From NCBI GenBank assembly GCA_024699855.1, contig JAMPIQ010000002.1:13888001-13952000 (forward strand): 64,000 nucleotides of DNA, read 5' to 3'. This document shows, in pieces, positions 33,108 through 45,021 of the stretch. The notes beneath the pieces were generated by a model. It saw only the letters and a program-made list of their open reading frames with translations, ran no database searches and had not been told where the DNA came from. This DNA is from Aphelenchoides besseyi (lineage: Eukaryota > Nematoda > Chromadorea > Rhabditida > Aphelenchoididae). Numbering within the stretch: the first letter of the stretch is position 1; every line of letters begins with the position of its first letter. Made by a program: the position numbers and the translations under genes.

Positions 33108-33469
33108 AAATGCGAATGTTAGTTGTAGCAATGAACCATCACTCAGTTGAATGCGAAATTCTGACTGGACATCATGCACGTGAGTGATACATCATTCCAC
33201 GCATCAACAATACGATCGATTACCGTGAAATGTTCCAACTGAACCGAAAACAGTTCCCACTGAAATTGGCCTTTACAATGTCAATCAACAAGAGTCAAGG
33301 CCAAACATTCGAACGAGTTGGACTGAATCTCCAACACCAATTCTTCGAACATGGTCAATTGTACGTCGCTTTGTCGCGAGCACGATCTTGGGATTCTGTT
33401 AAAGTTTTCCTCTCAATAAGCTGTCTAGTTAAGAATATTGTTCATCGCGAGATCTTCAAACGCCTGTAA
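33108..33469 (+). mobile_element. second Helitron helicase fragment (C-terminal end)
   Basis: Closely matches 25985-26361. It keeps [22 protein letters not shown], then [15 protein letters not shown] and the same terminal FKRL. A TGA interrupts the upstream part at about 33184, and several codons are deleted near the end. Confidence 0.88.
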
Positions 33470-34064
33470 ACAATTAAAATTGGAGGAATTACTCGAAATA
33501 CTTAAAAAAACAGCAGTGCAATTATGATAATCCAAACAACATGTCCATGGCCTTCGACCCGCGATACTAGTGCATCTTCTCTATTGATAAAGCGCTAGAT
33601 TACATCGAAGAAGCAACTTTGATTTCGTTCGCACTACTTTTTCATATTCGATTCATTTCAGTTTCCGACCAGTGATCATGGCATTTTCTGTCGATCATGT
33701 ACAATTGAAAGTCATGTTTGTTGTCTTCTAATCACAGCTTTTCTTTTTCTTCGCATGTGCATGAGCGACCGACTATGCAAATGAATAATGACATGGAACC
33801 GCTTTTTTGGTCTTCTTCATCAGCTGTTTTGACATGTTCGCAGATTGACTACAAGGTACGCACCCAATTAGACGTTGTCAATCAAGGTGACTGTATTTCA
33901 TATCTATTCTAAAATGCGAATAAAAATCACTCAACATAAACGTGATATTCAGTTTAATGTACAGTTCATAAACAAAGTCTGTCGTTTAGGAATTGTTTTG
34001 TTTTGAGTAATTCCAAGTAAAACTTGAGTTAAACGACATCAATACTTGTCACTAATGAAAACGA

Positions 34065-34540
34065 TCAATTATACTCAGTGGTTATCAGTTCTGATTGATG
34101 TGTTTATGGATTGATTTTGCACTGTTCAATGCTAACAGCATTAGCCATCACAAGCCACGCAGCTCCATCTTATCAAAACAAACAATCCTTAGAGAACAAT
34201 TTGAACGGATAGGAAGTAAGCAGTTAGAATGATACGTAATCGACGCAACACAGCATCAAATTGTGCACAACAAGCAATCACCTCTCAGTAAACACTAACT
34301 ATGCCGCTGAAACAATTCAACTAACAAGATGACTTGCGGTATGAAAACGAGCCGCTCAATCAACTGCTGGGATATCAGCGAACCGGCTACCAAAGCTTTC
34401 TTGTGGTCATAATGACTCGCGGTTTTAATCGAATATTCTGACAACAATGTTCGAAGGCCGAAATTCGAATGACCGCGGGTTAGTAATATTGGCTATAAAT
34501 ATCACCTCTCCCAACAACAACTACCATAATGGCTGAGTTC
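34065..34540 (+). repeat. dispersed repeat R1, copy 2
   Basis: Partner of 19245-19745, same orientation, lying about 600 bp downstream of a helicase fragment as copy 1 also follows one. Confidence 0.85.
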
Positions 34541-34560
34541 GAGGTTAAAGATTGCGAAAA

Positions 34561-34880
34561 CTTCGACATGTAAGTTTTCTGCTTTATTTATTAACTGTTT
34601 GATTTTATTTCAGTCAATATAACCGTAAACAGCAACGGTTATGCCTTTTAAAATACAATTTTGAAGGTTGCCAACATCCTGTGGCAAACTCTAGATGGTT
34701 GTGGAACCTGTCTGATACAATTACAACGCTCACAGACTTCTGCCAGTTGCTATGGCAAAAGCCTCTTAAAGCATGTCTTCTGTGCGCGAAGCACCAGAGA
34801 ACTCCACGTGATAATCATGACGCCTATCACCAACGAGATTTGAGTCCCATCAATGAACTGATCAATCGCAATGTACAAAT
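34561..34880 (+). repeat. dispersed repeat R2, copy 3
   Basis: An upstream ATG at 34529 can be spliced to it in frame (exon/donor at 34570, acceptor before tcaatataaccg). The resulting frame stays open to the junction at 34881, where it meets the copied HSP90-like sequence. Confidence 0.8.
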
Positions 34881-35240
34881 CCAGCTCAGCAATCGATCTT
34901 CTACGGTTATGATGACTCGAAATCAGAGGTTACTTGGCTATTCAGATTGTTACAATCAAACAGTTGCAGATCAAGCAAATGTCTATTGTCCAATCGTTGC
35001 TGAAGGCCGGAAACGAAGTTCTGTTTGTGACCAACTCGTTGGACAAACGGGTAATAGATCGAGTTGACATCTTCAGGGGAAAGGCGTTCGTTGACGTTAA
35101 ACGAGTGATTTCGACTAAAAACGAAACCACAATATTTGATTTGAGATCGTAATGTGAACACAAATAAACCTTCAATGTTATTGCTCATGGAGAAAGTCAA
35201 GGTCTACTGTAGGCTTATGTTAAAGCTCTTGAGAGACAGT
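34881..35240 (+). repeat. duplicated 3' end of the HSP90-like chimera (daughter copy)
   Basis: About 96% identical to 46005-46362, including the 41-bp intron. The duplication was therefore made from DNA, not from mRNA. The left junction lies inside an exon and is fused to repeat R2. Confidence 0.9.
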
Positions 35241-35367
35241 AATGAAGCTAACAAGGGAAATGCATGAAGTGAGGATTGAGTTCCGGGACGTGTTATAGCT
35301 CATTGAATGCACCGTGAAAAGTTGTAATACAAAAGTGATTTGCGTTTCTGCTAAATAGCACGTTCCA

Positions 35368-35796
35368 GCACGCTAGAACGCTTCAAAGTTCGAGCTAATT
35401 TCAAGCCAACTATAGTCTTCGAGAAATCGAACAGAAGAGGTGGGCAGTGATAGCCGACTGAGTAAGCGGTCCGCTTGCAGAAGCTCTTTTCTTTTGACGG
35501 TCGCAGTTTCGATTGTCGAGTGCGAGTTTCTACTTTGTATCCAGAATCAGAAGGAATAGAGTGAACGGAAGGTGACTGCAAGTGGTTCAATCGGCTTTCT
35601 CGCACTTTTTGGTAGATCCAATGCAAGCACGTGAAATTACGATCGAAGGATTCGAACTCGCAATCCGCAACGGAAGAGCTCCTGCAGGTAGACCGCTCTA
35701 ACCGCTGGGCCACCACAGCACACTTTCTATCACTCAATTTCTGAAAGTGAATTGTAATCCAATTATCAGCTCGAACTTTGAAGCGTTCTAGCGTGC
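35368..35796. repeat. tRNA-like inverted-repeat element, about 430 bp
   Basis: 28-bp inverted ends (35368-35395 and 35768-35796, gcacgctagaacgcttcaaa core). Inside, two tRNA-like promoters face opposite ways. On the minus strand (about 35640-35718) there is an A box tggcccagcggttagagcgg and a B box gttcgaatcc. On the plus strand (about 35442-35522) are weaker versions. It sits between the two copied 3' ends (34881-35240 and 35930-36110), and the parental block lacks it, so it inserted after the duplication. Confidence 0.7.
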
Positions 35797-35929
35797 CGCA
35801 TAGCAGGAACAAACAGCACATTTGCCTTCTAACTTTCATTCTGAATCGAATGAACTATACCGCATCCCGTAATTCCACCTCTCATTTGAGTACTTCCGTT
35901 GTCAATAAAAGAATCTAACTGAATTCTTG

Positions 35930-36110
35930 AATAAAGTTTTATTGAATGGGTCGAATCAACAGAAATCTTATAACAATTAACAACATAAAACAAAATAACA
36001 GACTCAAAGATCTTGGATCAAATCGAACCATTGGCAAATAGCTTCGGAAACCGCCAATGGAATAATGGGTTTGGACTGAACAACCGTATAGAATGGAAAC
36101 GGAAACACGG
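35930..36110 (-). pseudogene. duplicated 3' end of the midasin fragment (daughter copy)
   Basis: About 93% identical to 46750-46930, covering the last 35 or so codons and the 3'UTR of the midasin piece at 46829. Beyond 36110 it runs into unrelated sequence and keeps an open frame to 36217 by chance. Confidence 0.88.
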
Positions 36111-36217
36111 TCATCGTTCAAGTTGATCTCGTCCATATTTTTTATATTCGTGTCGTCCGTTTCATCCTCAACGTTTTCGTTCGTTTCTTTCTGGTCGGTA
36201 TCGTCTATTTCGATCAA

Positions 36218-36683
36218 TCCTAAAGAGATGGCATGAAATCTTTAATTATTGACTGTTGTGACCGCCGCTCGAAATCCCGTCTTGTTTCCCGCAACTCCCC
36301 ACCACGATTGTTTTTTTCCTTTCGTCCGTTAACTTCGATCGCTTTGCCAAATCAACCTCACTCGATTACCAACCAACGACAGCGAAGGGTTGTATACTTC
36401 GCCGCTTTTTCTCCCGCTTCAGCGATTCTTTTCTCCTCTGTTTACCGTTTTTGTTATTTGCCTAATTAAACTCTCTCTCGTAACCGATAACGTTGACTAA
36501 AGGTCGTGTTTCATTCTACTAGAAGAGTTTAGTTTTGTAACAAATATGGTCGACTGTTCGAACATTTAGTATCGAGGAATCCAGGTGATCATTGGAATCG
36601 TCTGGCTCATAAGCGCGATTGTCGACAACTCGCGATGGTTTAACATCGTGACAGTGGTATTTGCCGCTGTCACGGTGTTTAAA
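36218..36683. other. spacer, nothing recognised
   Basis: No gene or repeat recognised; it should contain the promoter of the LRR gene that begins at 36684. Confidence 0.4.
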
Positions 36684-37528
36684 ATGGACAATGTTCCAAG
36701 CGCTTGTGCACAACAAGCGTTAGAAGTTGCAAAGGTAAGTTCCTAAAACCATATCCAAAATTGATGTTTTCTTTTAGGTTCCAGTTATAAGTAAGATGGA
36801 GCGCGCTGAAGAGCGCGAGATGGAGATGATCCCTGAAGGGGATCGACGACAGGCTGCTCTTGCTGAAGCAAGGGAAGCCGGTCTAGGACCTGAAGGTTGG
36901 TTGAATGTAATAGACTGTAAACTGATCTTTAGGACTTGCACTTTCCGTTCTTGTAGTGACGGCACTTGTGGGCTCCCTGATGGTTCAAGGTGCGGAGATT
37001 TATTTCGATGAACTGAATAATCGACTCGAATTGATTTTCAAATGTTTCGGTGGTGTGCCGGCACGAGTTCCCCGCAACTTCAAACTCCTCAAACACTTGG
37101 ATCCGTCAAGCAACTTCATTGACACGCTTTCCGATCTGCAGTTCATGAATTTGACCGAACCAAAAGAAATTCGTTTGAGCAACAATCAGATTGGAAACAT
37201 TTCGTCGCGCTCGTTCGTCAACGTTACTGTGCTCTTTCATCTCTACCTCCGCAACAATCAACTCACTGTCATTTATCCTTCTTTTCTGCAGAACTTCGAG
37301 CAACTCGAACAGTTACCGTCTTTTCCCGAAAATCGTGTTCGATCGTTAGAAGTTTCGAGTTACACTCTGAAGTTCATCAACGATTCGATCTTCGACTCAT
37401 TGGGCAATGATCTCGTCGAGTTGCGTCTCATAAGCAATAGTTTGACTGCTGCTCCGTTCCTCGGCAAACTCAAGAACCCTGTAAGGGTTTGTATTCTCCT
37501 TACAATAAAACCGAATAAATCTACTTAG
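36684..37528 (+). CDS. truncated LRR membrane protein
   Basis: Exons 36684-36734, 36778-36895 and 36933 onward. A 56-residue Glu/Arg-rich N-terminus precedes a hydrophobic anchor (LSVLVVTALVGSL). About five LRRs follow (LTEPKEIRLSNNQIGNIS, then LYLRNNQLTVI). A good donor (gtaaggg) lies at 37481, but no continuation with LRRs is found downstream; read through, the frame stops at 37528. Two aataaa signals occur at about 37504-37520. A receptor of this kind should have more repeats and a cap. A separate LRR fragment lies at about 41300-41531. Confidence 0.7.
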
Positions 37529-38241
37529 GTAATAGAGAAGTTTATTTAAGCGATGGACAAAAATAAAGTACACAACTACAGTTGATGAAGAAAAAAGGTC
37601 GAAGTAAGAGTTGAGTGGAGAGAAGATTCGTTAACGATAAATTGGAGGCGGGGTTAGGGGTGCGGCGCTCTTGAACTTGATTAAGAAGGAATTTATAACG
37701 GGACGTTACAAACCCTCAGGTGTTGAATGTGACTCGAAATGAGGTTCGTTCGATTGTTCGTGCTTCTCGTGTAACCGTTCGCTTTTTTTCAGCTCGAGAC
37801 TGTTGGAGAGAAGAGCTTTGACGAACACACACCGGGCAATGAATTTCGGTAATCGAAAGTTTCAGCAACGATTCTCATTTCGTTTGTTCAGGTCATTGAT
37901 TTGCGTTTGCGATATGGTCGCTTTGCATTTGGTGGCAGAGTTAAAGTGCTCGGAAACGCGCAGTAGTCTTTTGTTCCAATCGACGGCCGTCTGCAAAAAA
38001 CTGGAAAACTACTCTGCCATTCTTCGCTTTTTCGCTCTTTCATTTCAACAGGTCGGTTCGAAAAGGCAACAGCGGAATGGCAAGTCGTTGGTTTAGATCG
38101 TGCTTTTGCACACCGGGCAGACGACAGCTAAAGCCGGCGTTAGCTTTTCGCTTTGAAAATGCGCGCCAATTCAAACGAGATTTTTTTGGTCCGCTTGGAA
38201 GCGTCTTTTTTGCTTTGACAACAATTTATTTTATCGTTTAT
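37529..38241. other. spacer, nothing recognised
   Basis: A few short plus-strand frames (37803-38096, 38077-38262) without domains. No repeat match inside the window noticed. Confidence 0.4.
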
Positions 38242-40212
38242 TTATTCATGAAAAACAACTAATGAACGGTCCGCTAACACAAGACGGAGATGATCGGTCA
38301 GAAAATGCTGGAGCCGCTTGTTTTCATTGAAGCCGAAGCTTAGATCGTCGCTTCTGTTCCCATATTTGTGAACGTGCTCGATGATCTGTTCACCAAATCG
38401 GCCCCATGATCCGAATCGCTTAACAAAATCCAACAAATGAGCTTCGACAAAGTGGAGCATGTTGATGGACGGCAAATTGCTGTTTCGCCATGATGTGGCA
38501 ACGTGAACAATTGTTTCGTCCAAATACAACAATTCGTCTTCTGTAAAACTTCTGTTGATGACTAAAGCATACTTGCTCAAACGCCCAATGTCCAAGAAGA
38601 CTTCATGGTATTCGAGATCGTGGAAATTGCTAGTCGATCGGTCAGTTTCCCATCGTTCGTGCGTATCGATGATGAAGTTCAAGAATTTTTGACAATCACC
38701 ACCATTGAGCAACGACTTCGTTTTGTGAGTTAGTTGGACTCCGGCAAGACGGAAAATCGACTTCAGCTGGCTCTTCTGCTCTTCGTTTTTCCACATTTGC
38801 TCCAAAGGGCCGTTGACCAAACGCATCAAAACGTGAAGAGGTGGAACAACAAAGTTGATAAGCGGCAAATTGATGAGACGATTTGGGCGTTGATCATCAA
38901 TCCATGGAACGCATTCAGCTTCTTGAAGTCGATGTTCATGTCGATCCACGTTCCCCCATGGGCAAAAGAATCGAGCACCTGGTGGGTTTGTGCCGGCAAC
39001 GATGCTCAACATTTTGATGTCAGACGAGAAGAGTGGGACGACGTTCAGTTGTTTACCATCGATCTCCAAGCCATGTTGAGCAACTTCCGCGGCAAACTCG
39101 AAGATCTTTGAAGCTGCCACCTTCAAAACTTCAGTTTGCTCTGGTCCATCGTATGCTGCAACAACAACCAAGTTGCGAGGTGATCCCGGGTTCGCCACTC
39201 GAGTTGAGAAGAAAAATCCGATCTTGACGTATCGCCACCTCCATCTGCGGTGAAAACCAAATTGATTGCTTCTGGCGTTTCATCATTCCATTCGTAACGC
39301 ACAAGTCTTTCGATGTACTTGACGGCCAAACAACGAACATCCTTGGCAAAACAAATTGACACCACTCGATTCTTGTTGTCCCGAATTTCCGTTGAACCAA
39401 ATCCACCAATCTCCTCGACCTGATTCAATTGAGCTAATCGAACAGATTCGTAAGACATCAGTTTTGGCCAAAGTTTTGCCAAAGCTCCATACTGACGCTT
39501 ACGCAAGTTGAGGAGACGGCGGATATCTCGACATTGTCCAGCGGTGAACTTTACTTTGTCGGTGGTATCAATCGGAACCCCCAGTTCTCGAAGACGTTTC
39601 GTCCATTCATTCTTCTGCCAAATTTTCAGGTTTCCAAATACTTTTCGTACTCCACTGAACAGAGTATTGCGGCTTGAGGACGGTGCTGGATTTTGAGAAG
39701 TTGAAGCACCAAAAGTGACGTTTGAATTAGATGCCGATTGTTATGCTGTTTGACCAGAAGTTTGTCGAGATCTCGGAGTTGAACTGCTTGAAGATTGTTG
39801 TGACGGCGTCTTGTAAGAGCGACCATGTCTCATTGATCAACGTAAGTTCCGAGTTCTCTTGACGAAGTTCGGCAATCTCACGACGCAATTCAACGTTTTC
39901 TTTCGTCAAAGTTGCAATCGTTCTAAAGAATCGACATTAAACAACAGATTAACTTCTAAAAATACCGTTGATGTTCCAAGATTTGAATGCGAGCATTAAC
40001 AAGTTCGTTGGACACATTGGAACGAGTGACAACTGGAGGAGCTGGCGGTTGTTGCATCGAAGGTCCAGCAACTAGTCCATCGTCCATTGATCGTCGTCGG
40101 CGTTTCTCGTTCATCCTTTCGCCCTGCTGACGTCGTCGTTCCACTTCTCGTTGCCGTTTTTAAATTCCGGCTCGAGCAGCAGCCTGTTTTTGAGCGTTTT
40201 TCTCCATATCTG
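38242..40212 (-). pseudogene. decayed coiled-coil gene of a repetitive-looking family
   Basis: From ATG at 40212 the frame reads MEKNAQKQAAARAGI, then hits TAA and continues KRQREVERRRQQ in the same frame. A 43-bp intron (39915-39957 region) and a leucine-zipper-like helix (ENVELRREIAELRQEN) follow. The frame then changes near 39730-39800 without a workable splice. The rest is well preserved, with one 41-bp intron near 39240. It runs to 38242 and includes FTADG, then NLVVVAAYDG, FSSDIKMLSIVAGT. It resembles multi-copy unnamed proteins of invertebrate genomes, possibly transposon-encoded. The function is unknown. Confidence 0.6.
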
Positions 40213-40537
40213 TAATAGAAAAGTTGCTAAATAACTGTCAAAAGTGCTCCTATCGACACGAAATTTGCAACATAGATACGGCACGTCATAACGAACAATT
40301 CTACACGCTGAAATTGAAATACGCGCGACGCAACCTTTTTTACAACGACTTAAAGTTGACCACCGCAAAGCGGGACCGAGATGATGATCGAAAAAACGAC
40401 CAAAAACAGAATGCCATGATGAGTGTTTGGTATCATTTGATAGCCCGAAAGCTCTTTAACATTTCGTTATTCATGCAAATTGGACTATTTTTGTCAAATT
40501 TATTTATTTCTTAAGGCGAACAATTTATTCAGACACA

Positions 40538-41531
40538 ATGCCACATCAGGGAAAAAGTTTCAGGGTAACGCCCGATTCTGCCCGGTGTGCTCATGGACCA
40601 TCAGCTCCGATACAAATGCGCATCTTGTCGGCAACAAATCGTGAAGGATTAGTAAGTAGTGCAAATTAGATGCTGCTGATGATTGAGATGTTTAGTCGTC
40701 CAAGAAGTCAACAAAACCTCTGTCTTTCGATCTATTGCTTCATTGTGACGGTGGAGGTTTGAAAGCAGAAAACGATCAAGAACGTGAGATCCTTCTTTTA
40801 GGTTATGTGGCAAGATCGTCAAAATCGCACGAAACATATTTACGGTTGTGGGCAAAGTATCTGGACTGTTCGATTGTGTCGGTGGATTACTCGCTGGCTC
40901 CTAAATTCCCATTTCCACGTCCCATCGAAGAAGTGCTCTACGCTTATGCGTGGATCGTGAAGAATCCCGAGAAATTTGGATGGGACGGCAAGAAACTTTT
41001 GAGGGTCGGAGATTCGTCCGGTGGCAATCTGATCGTTTCGGTAGCACTTCATTTGGCCCAACTGAAAGCCGCAAGGATGCCCGACGGTCCTATTACAATT
41101 TGCACTCCGTTTCTATTCCAAGTAAGTTTCTTTTGAGTATTGTTATGAAACTGTCATTTGCAGTGTTTTCCTTCATCATCACGTGTACTCAGCTTCACGG
41201 ATCCACTTCTGCACATGGAAATTGTTATTCTTTGTGCTGATGCGTACACGGGTTTTTGTCCTAATGGAACTGTGTTGGGAATCACATCTCGTAACAGTTT
41301 CGATGGACTCGTTGTATTGAACAATCTCAAGCTCCAAGTGAACCAACTCACAACGATTGGTAAGAACGAAGAACTTTTGCGTCACCGAATTCGTCTTGCA
41401 GATGCGGGAGTCTTTGATGGAATGCCCAAACCTTCAGATTCTGATCCTGCGCAACTTGTCCTTCGCCTCCTTGCCCGAATTGACGTTGATCGACTTGGCA
41501 AACAATCAAATTGAAACCATTGTGCCCCACT
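40538..41531 (+). pseudogene. hosl-1: hormone-sensitive-lipase fragment fused to LRR sequence
   Basis: Exons 40538-40651, 40696-40756, 40802-41121, 41164 onward. The first part is the catalytic region of hormone-sensitive lipase: a HGGG-type oxyanion motif (HCDGGG), SKSHETYLRLWA, VDYSLAPKFPFPRP, nucleophile GDSSGG, then SRVLSFTDPLLHM. After about 41240 it turns into LRR-like sequence (FDGLVVLNNLKLQVNQLTTI). One extra base near 41415 (in ccaaac) shifts the frame; read in the other frame it continues LRR-like to a stop at 41531. The lipase lacks its large N-terminal domain and the last catalytic residues, so it is unlikely to be active. Confidence 0.72.
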
Positions 41532-41819
41532 AAGTGTCTTTCTTTAATTTTCTAACTTTGCATCCAATGCAAAATTGTTTTTGTTGATATCAAGGTTAAA
41601 ATAAACGTTCTAAGATCGAATTTGATTGCAAAATAAATGATCCGAACAAGCTGTTACGGCAAGTCGGAAACGCAGAGATTGAGAAAAATGGGTGTGTGAA
41701 CTGAGTGATGGCTTTCGGTTTTGGCCTTCAATAACCAACGAGATTCATTGGAACCTGCTTTTTGGTTCTGTTCAATCGCGAGCGTTCATTCTGCGCGTTT
41801 GATCGCAAATCGATGGAGA

Positions 41820-42532
41820 TCGTGACTGATGTTCTCGGCAAGTGCCAAATACCGAGAAAGATCCGAAAGCTCTCGCCGTTTTGATTAAAAACGAAGCCAA
41901 CGGTTATTTCAAACGTAAGTGATTGGCTTCGACCATTCATTTCTTTGTGCTGCTGTTTAGAAGAGAACTACGATGTTGCCATCGAACTGTACTCAAAATG
42001 CATTCGAAATGCATTGAATACGATCCGGAAGAACCCGTCTACTACGGCAATCGTTCGATTTGCTATCTGAAAAAGGAGCTTTTCGGTTTGTCGTTGGAGG
42101 ATGCGGACACGGCACTCAAATTGAATCCCTCGTTCGTGAAGGCCTACTTCCGACGGGCATCGGCAAACTGCGCATTGGGGAAGTACAAACTGGTATTGGC
42201 GGATTACAATCGAGTGGGAAAAGCCCGATCGAACGACAGGGACGTTCAACTGAGGTACAACGAGGTCCAGAAGATTGTGAAGCGAATTGCATTTGAGCGA
42301 GCGATTGTCAGTGAGGCCCCGAAGAGCATTTCCGACTCGATCGATTTGAATTCTTATGGTTTGTTTGTGTTTCATGAGACTTTGATCAGTTCGTGTATTC
42401 AGTTGTGGAGGACAGCTACTCGGGACCACGTTTGGATGGCGAGATTACTGTCGACTTTCATGATCGATTTGATGGAAACATTTAAAGAGAAAGGAAAACT
42501 GCAGACGCGTAGAACTTTTAAGAACGTTTGAA
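41820..42532 (+). pseudogene. pph-5: protein phosphatase 5 TPR fragment, frameshifted
   Basis: Matches the TPR domain of PP5: NEAN.YFK, then YDVAIELYSKCI, YYGNRSICYL, AYFRRASANCALGKYKLVLADY, KIVKRIAFERAI, and VEDSYSGPRLDGEIT. A near-perfect tandem duplication of 10-11 bp (aaatgcattcg/aaatgcattga, about 41997-42018) breaks the first helix pair. A second shift lies near 42459. The phosphatase catalytic domain, about 300 residues, is absent. It is a gene fragment, not a working phosphatase. Confidence 0.82.
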
Positions 42533-45021
42533 AAAATTTGAAAACCGACCGTAAAGAAAGTTGCATGCACCATTTCCATCGACTTGAGCATTTTAATTGC
42601 TGTTAAATGTGTCGTCCAGACATCGTTCTCACAGTCTTAAAGTGGAGATATGAAGCATTTACACTCACATTTGCTCACCTAAAATCGAATGCCAAATTGT
42701 TGGAATGACGAAAAGAGACCCGAACAGAGCAGGTACAGAACAACGGTCGGAAAATCTCGACATTCAGTAGCAACGGTCCTATTTTTCTGTTCGTAAGAGA
42801 CAATTAATGAATGAGTGATCTCAGGAAATTTGAGTGCAAGACAACACAACGCAATAGACATTTCAGAACTGAACGTTCAAATCAGAGTTCGCAGAAAATC
42901 GCTGACCACTGCGCTCAAAAGGCAAGACCAATGGGTCGCAAGCAAAAGTGTCAGGTGACCGATTGGCATCAGCATCCCCATTAAGGTAGTTTCAAAAGGA
43001 TTACAGCATCTGGACTCCAAATTGCGTCTTTGAGTTGATCACGTGGATGTTAAAAAGAAGTGACAAGAGACAACCCACTGGCTATCAAACACGTTAAAAC
43101 GAAAACTGATAATCCGAAATAAAGTTTTATGTTTTAAAGTCAAAGTATTAGAACGCGTAGTGGTCATAGTCAACTAACAACCAATCATAAGATACGATGA
43201 TCAAACTAACCGCCCAAAGCGGTTGTAAAAGCTACGAATAAACGAAAATTCCAAGTCACACGGACTTCTCATACAAAGCGGTGGGATTGGGAAAACGGCA
43301 AGTGCGAGAGTCTGTTCGGGGACCCGAAAAGCGAAAGAATTGGGCGAGTGGATAGTGTGTGCGACACGCTCTCTCTCTTCGTTGCTAGTTTCTGGATTGG
43401 ATTCCGACAGCGTGTGTCTCCATCTGCTTGTTGAATGCACATTTAACGTTTGATTCTTGGAACACAGCATAGATAGATCGTTTGTTTTCTGACTACGGTC
43501 AATTAAGAAGCCAATTGCGTGGATACAAAAACAAACATTAGTGCAATTAAAAGCACCGAAAAGCCAACATTTCTGTTCATTGCTCATAGTCGTTCAGAAA
43601 CCACGAACTGATGGAAGCAAATGCAACAGAACTAAAACGAGAGCTTAGTTGACAAGCACGCTTCTCAGAGTCTAAGATCAAAGAATTTTTGTCGCAAAGA
43701 TAACTTGCATCTCGTTGGTGATTGCTATTAGTCAGCTGTAGTGGATACGACTGAGAAGCTCACCATCTCTCTAGCAGACGCTGGTCCTAAACTCTCAAAA
43801 GAAGCTGTGATATCGTCAACGTTCTTGTTTGCTTCTTCTGCTATTGATCTGTTTGTATTCGAAAGTTTTAGTTGAAGCAGCGGTTAAAGTGCAGTAAGAT
43901 TGATGACTACAGGACGTAAACTGATGAAAAACTGTATAGTGAAATCATACTGATTCTTTCTTCCATTATGTTAAGCTACTCAGTTAAATTCGCTCTTGTA
44001 CTAGTGATTGATAGGTTATTCGCAGAATTTAGTTATTGAGTTTTTGATAATTAGCGAGACATGTAAAACTTAATCTTATTCGTATGAACAGATTTGTTGA
44101 GAACACCATTTAAGCATCTCGACAGTAACAGTTGATCACTTCCGTTGGCCAGCAATCACGTAATCAGCGAAAAACAGAATCACTTGATGTGAATAACAAC
44201 CTTACGGTCAAAAGACAATCGTAACCTCTTCGCCAAAAAGAACGGGAAACAACCTCGTTGGCCGTTCAGAATGTTGCGCATTTGCGATCTTAACTACTAA
44301 AGGTTTTTAGCGACAATCACTTAAGGAGATTGATGGTTCGAAGATGATCAAGGAGGCGGCAAAAAGAAGTGGACAATAGCGATCAAGCAATGAAAAACAA
44401 CTTAGAAGGCAAGTTGATCGGTCGGTTGATTTGCACTCTTCGTTTAGTTAGCGCCACTAACGTGATTCCAATTGCTCCATCGTTCAAAGCGGTTAAACAC
44501 CCCACGAGCATCAAATCGATCACCTGCATAAGTATTATCCACATTCAATCAAAATCCCAAATAACCTTCTGCAACCTTGCAGTTTTGTAAATGACAATTT
44601 GTTATTGAAATATCTGCTCCAGTATTCAACTTGCTGATCGCAACGTTTAAGTTTTCTACGGTGACCTGCCATTTAGCTGCTCTATCGTAACAGAACAATA
44701 GACGTTAACTGACCAGCTGGAAACATGACGTTTAGCTCAACGCTTTCAATGCACTACTCTACGCGCTCTTCATTTGAGTGGCCAGTGTGTTCGTCTCCGT
44801 TACGTGGTTTTGGTCAAAGCTTTTGGCATTTTGCCCGACTAAGCGTCTTAAGGTTTGTCGCCGTGCAGAGTTTCGTTCGTCCTCATACTTCCCGCGAAAA
44901 TGTGGAGTTGCTCAAAAGTAGGATTGATAGAAAAGTGAGTTTACAGGAGGTTTGGGGTTCATTTTAAAGCAATTAAGTGAATAATTTGTGAAGAACTTGA
45001 CAATATTTTCCTTTAAGCAAG
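42533..45021. other. 2.5 kb gene-poor stretch
   Basis: No convincing gene. A 128-codon minus frame (43201-43587) has no domain. The plus frame 44725-44967 ends in RENVELLKSRIDRK before a gtgag donor and may be an upstream exon of the next gene (WAC domains have a tryptophan at the corresponding place). Confidence 0.4.

Noticed and set aside
35442..35718. Functional tRNA genes
   Set aside because: Only the promoter boxes are kept; arms do not pair into a full cloverleaf by eye and the pair is head to head.
43201..43587. 128-codon minus frame as a gene
   Set aside because: True ATG but no domain, no acceptor nearby and low-complexity surroundings.
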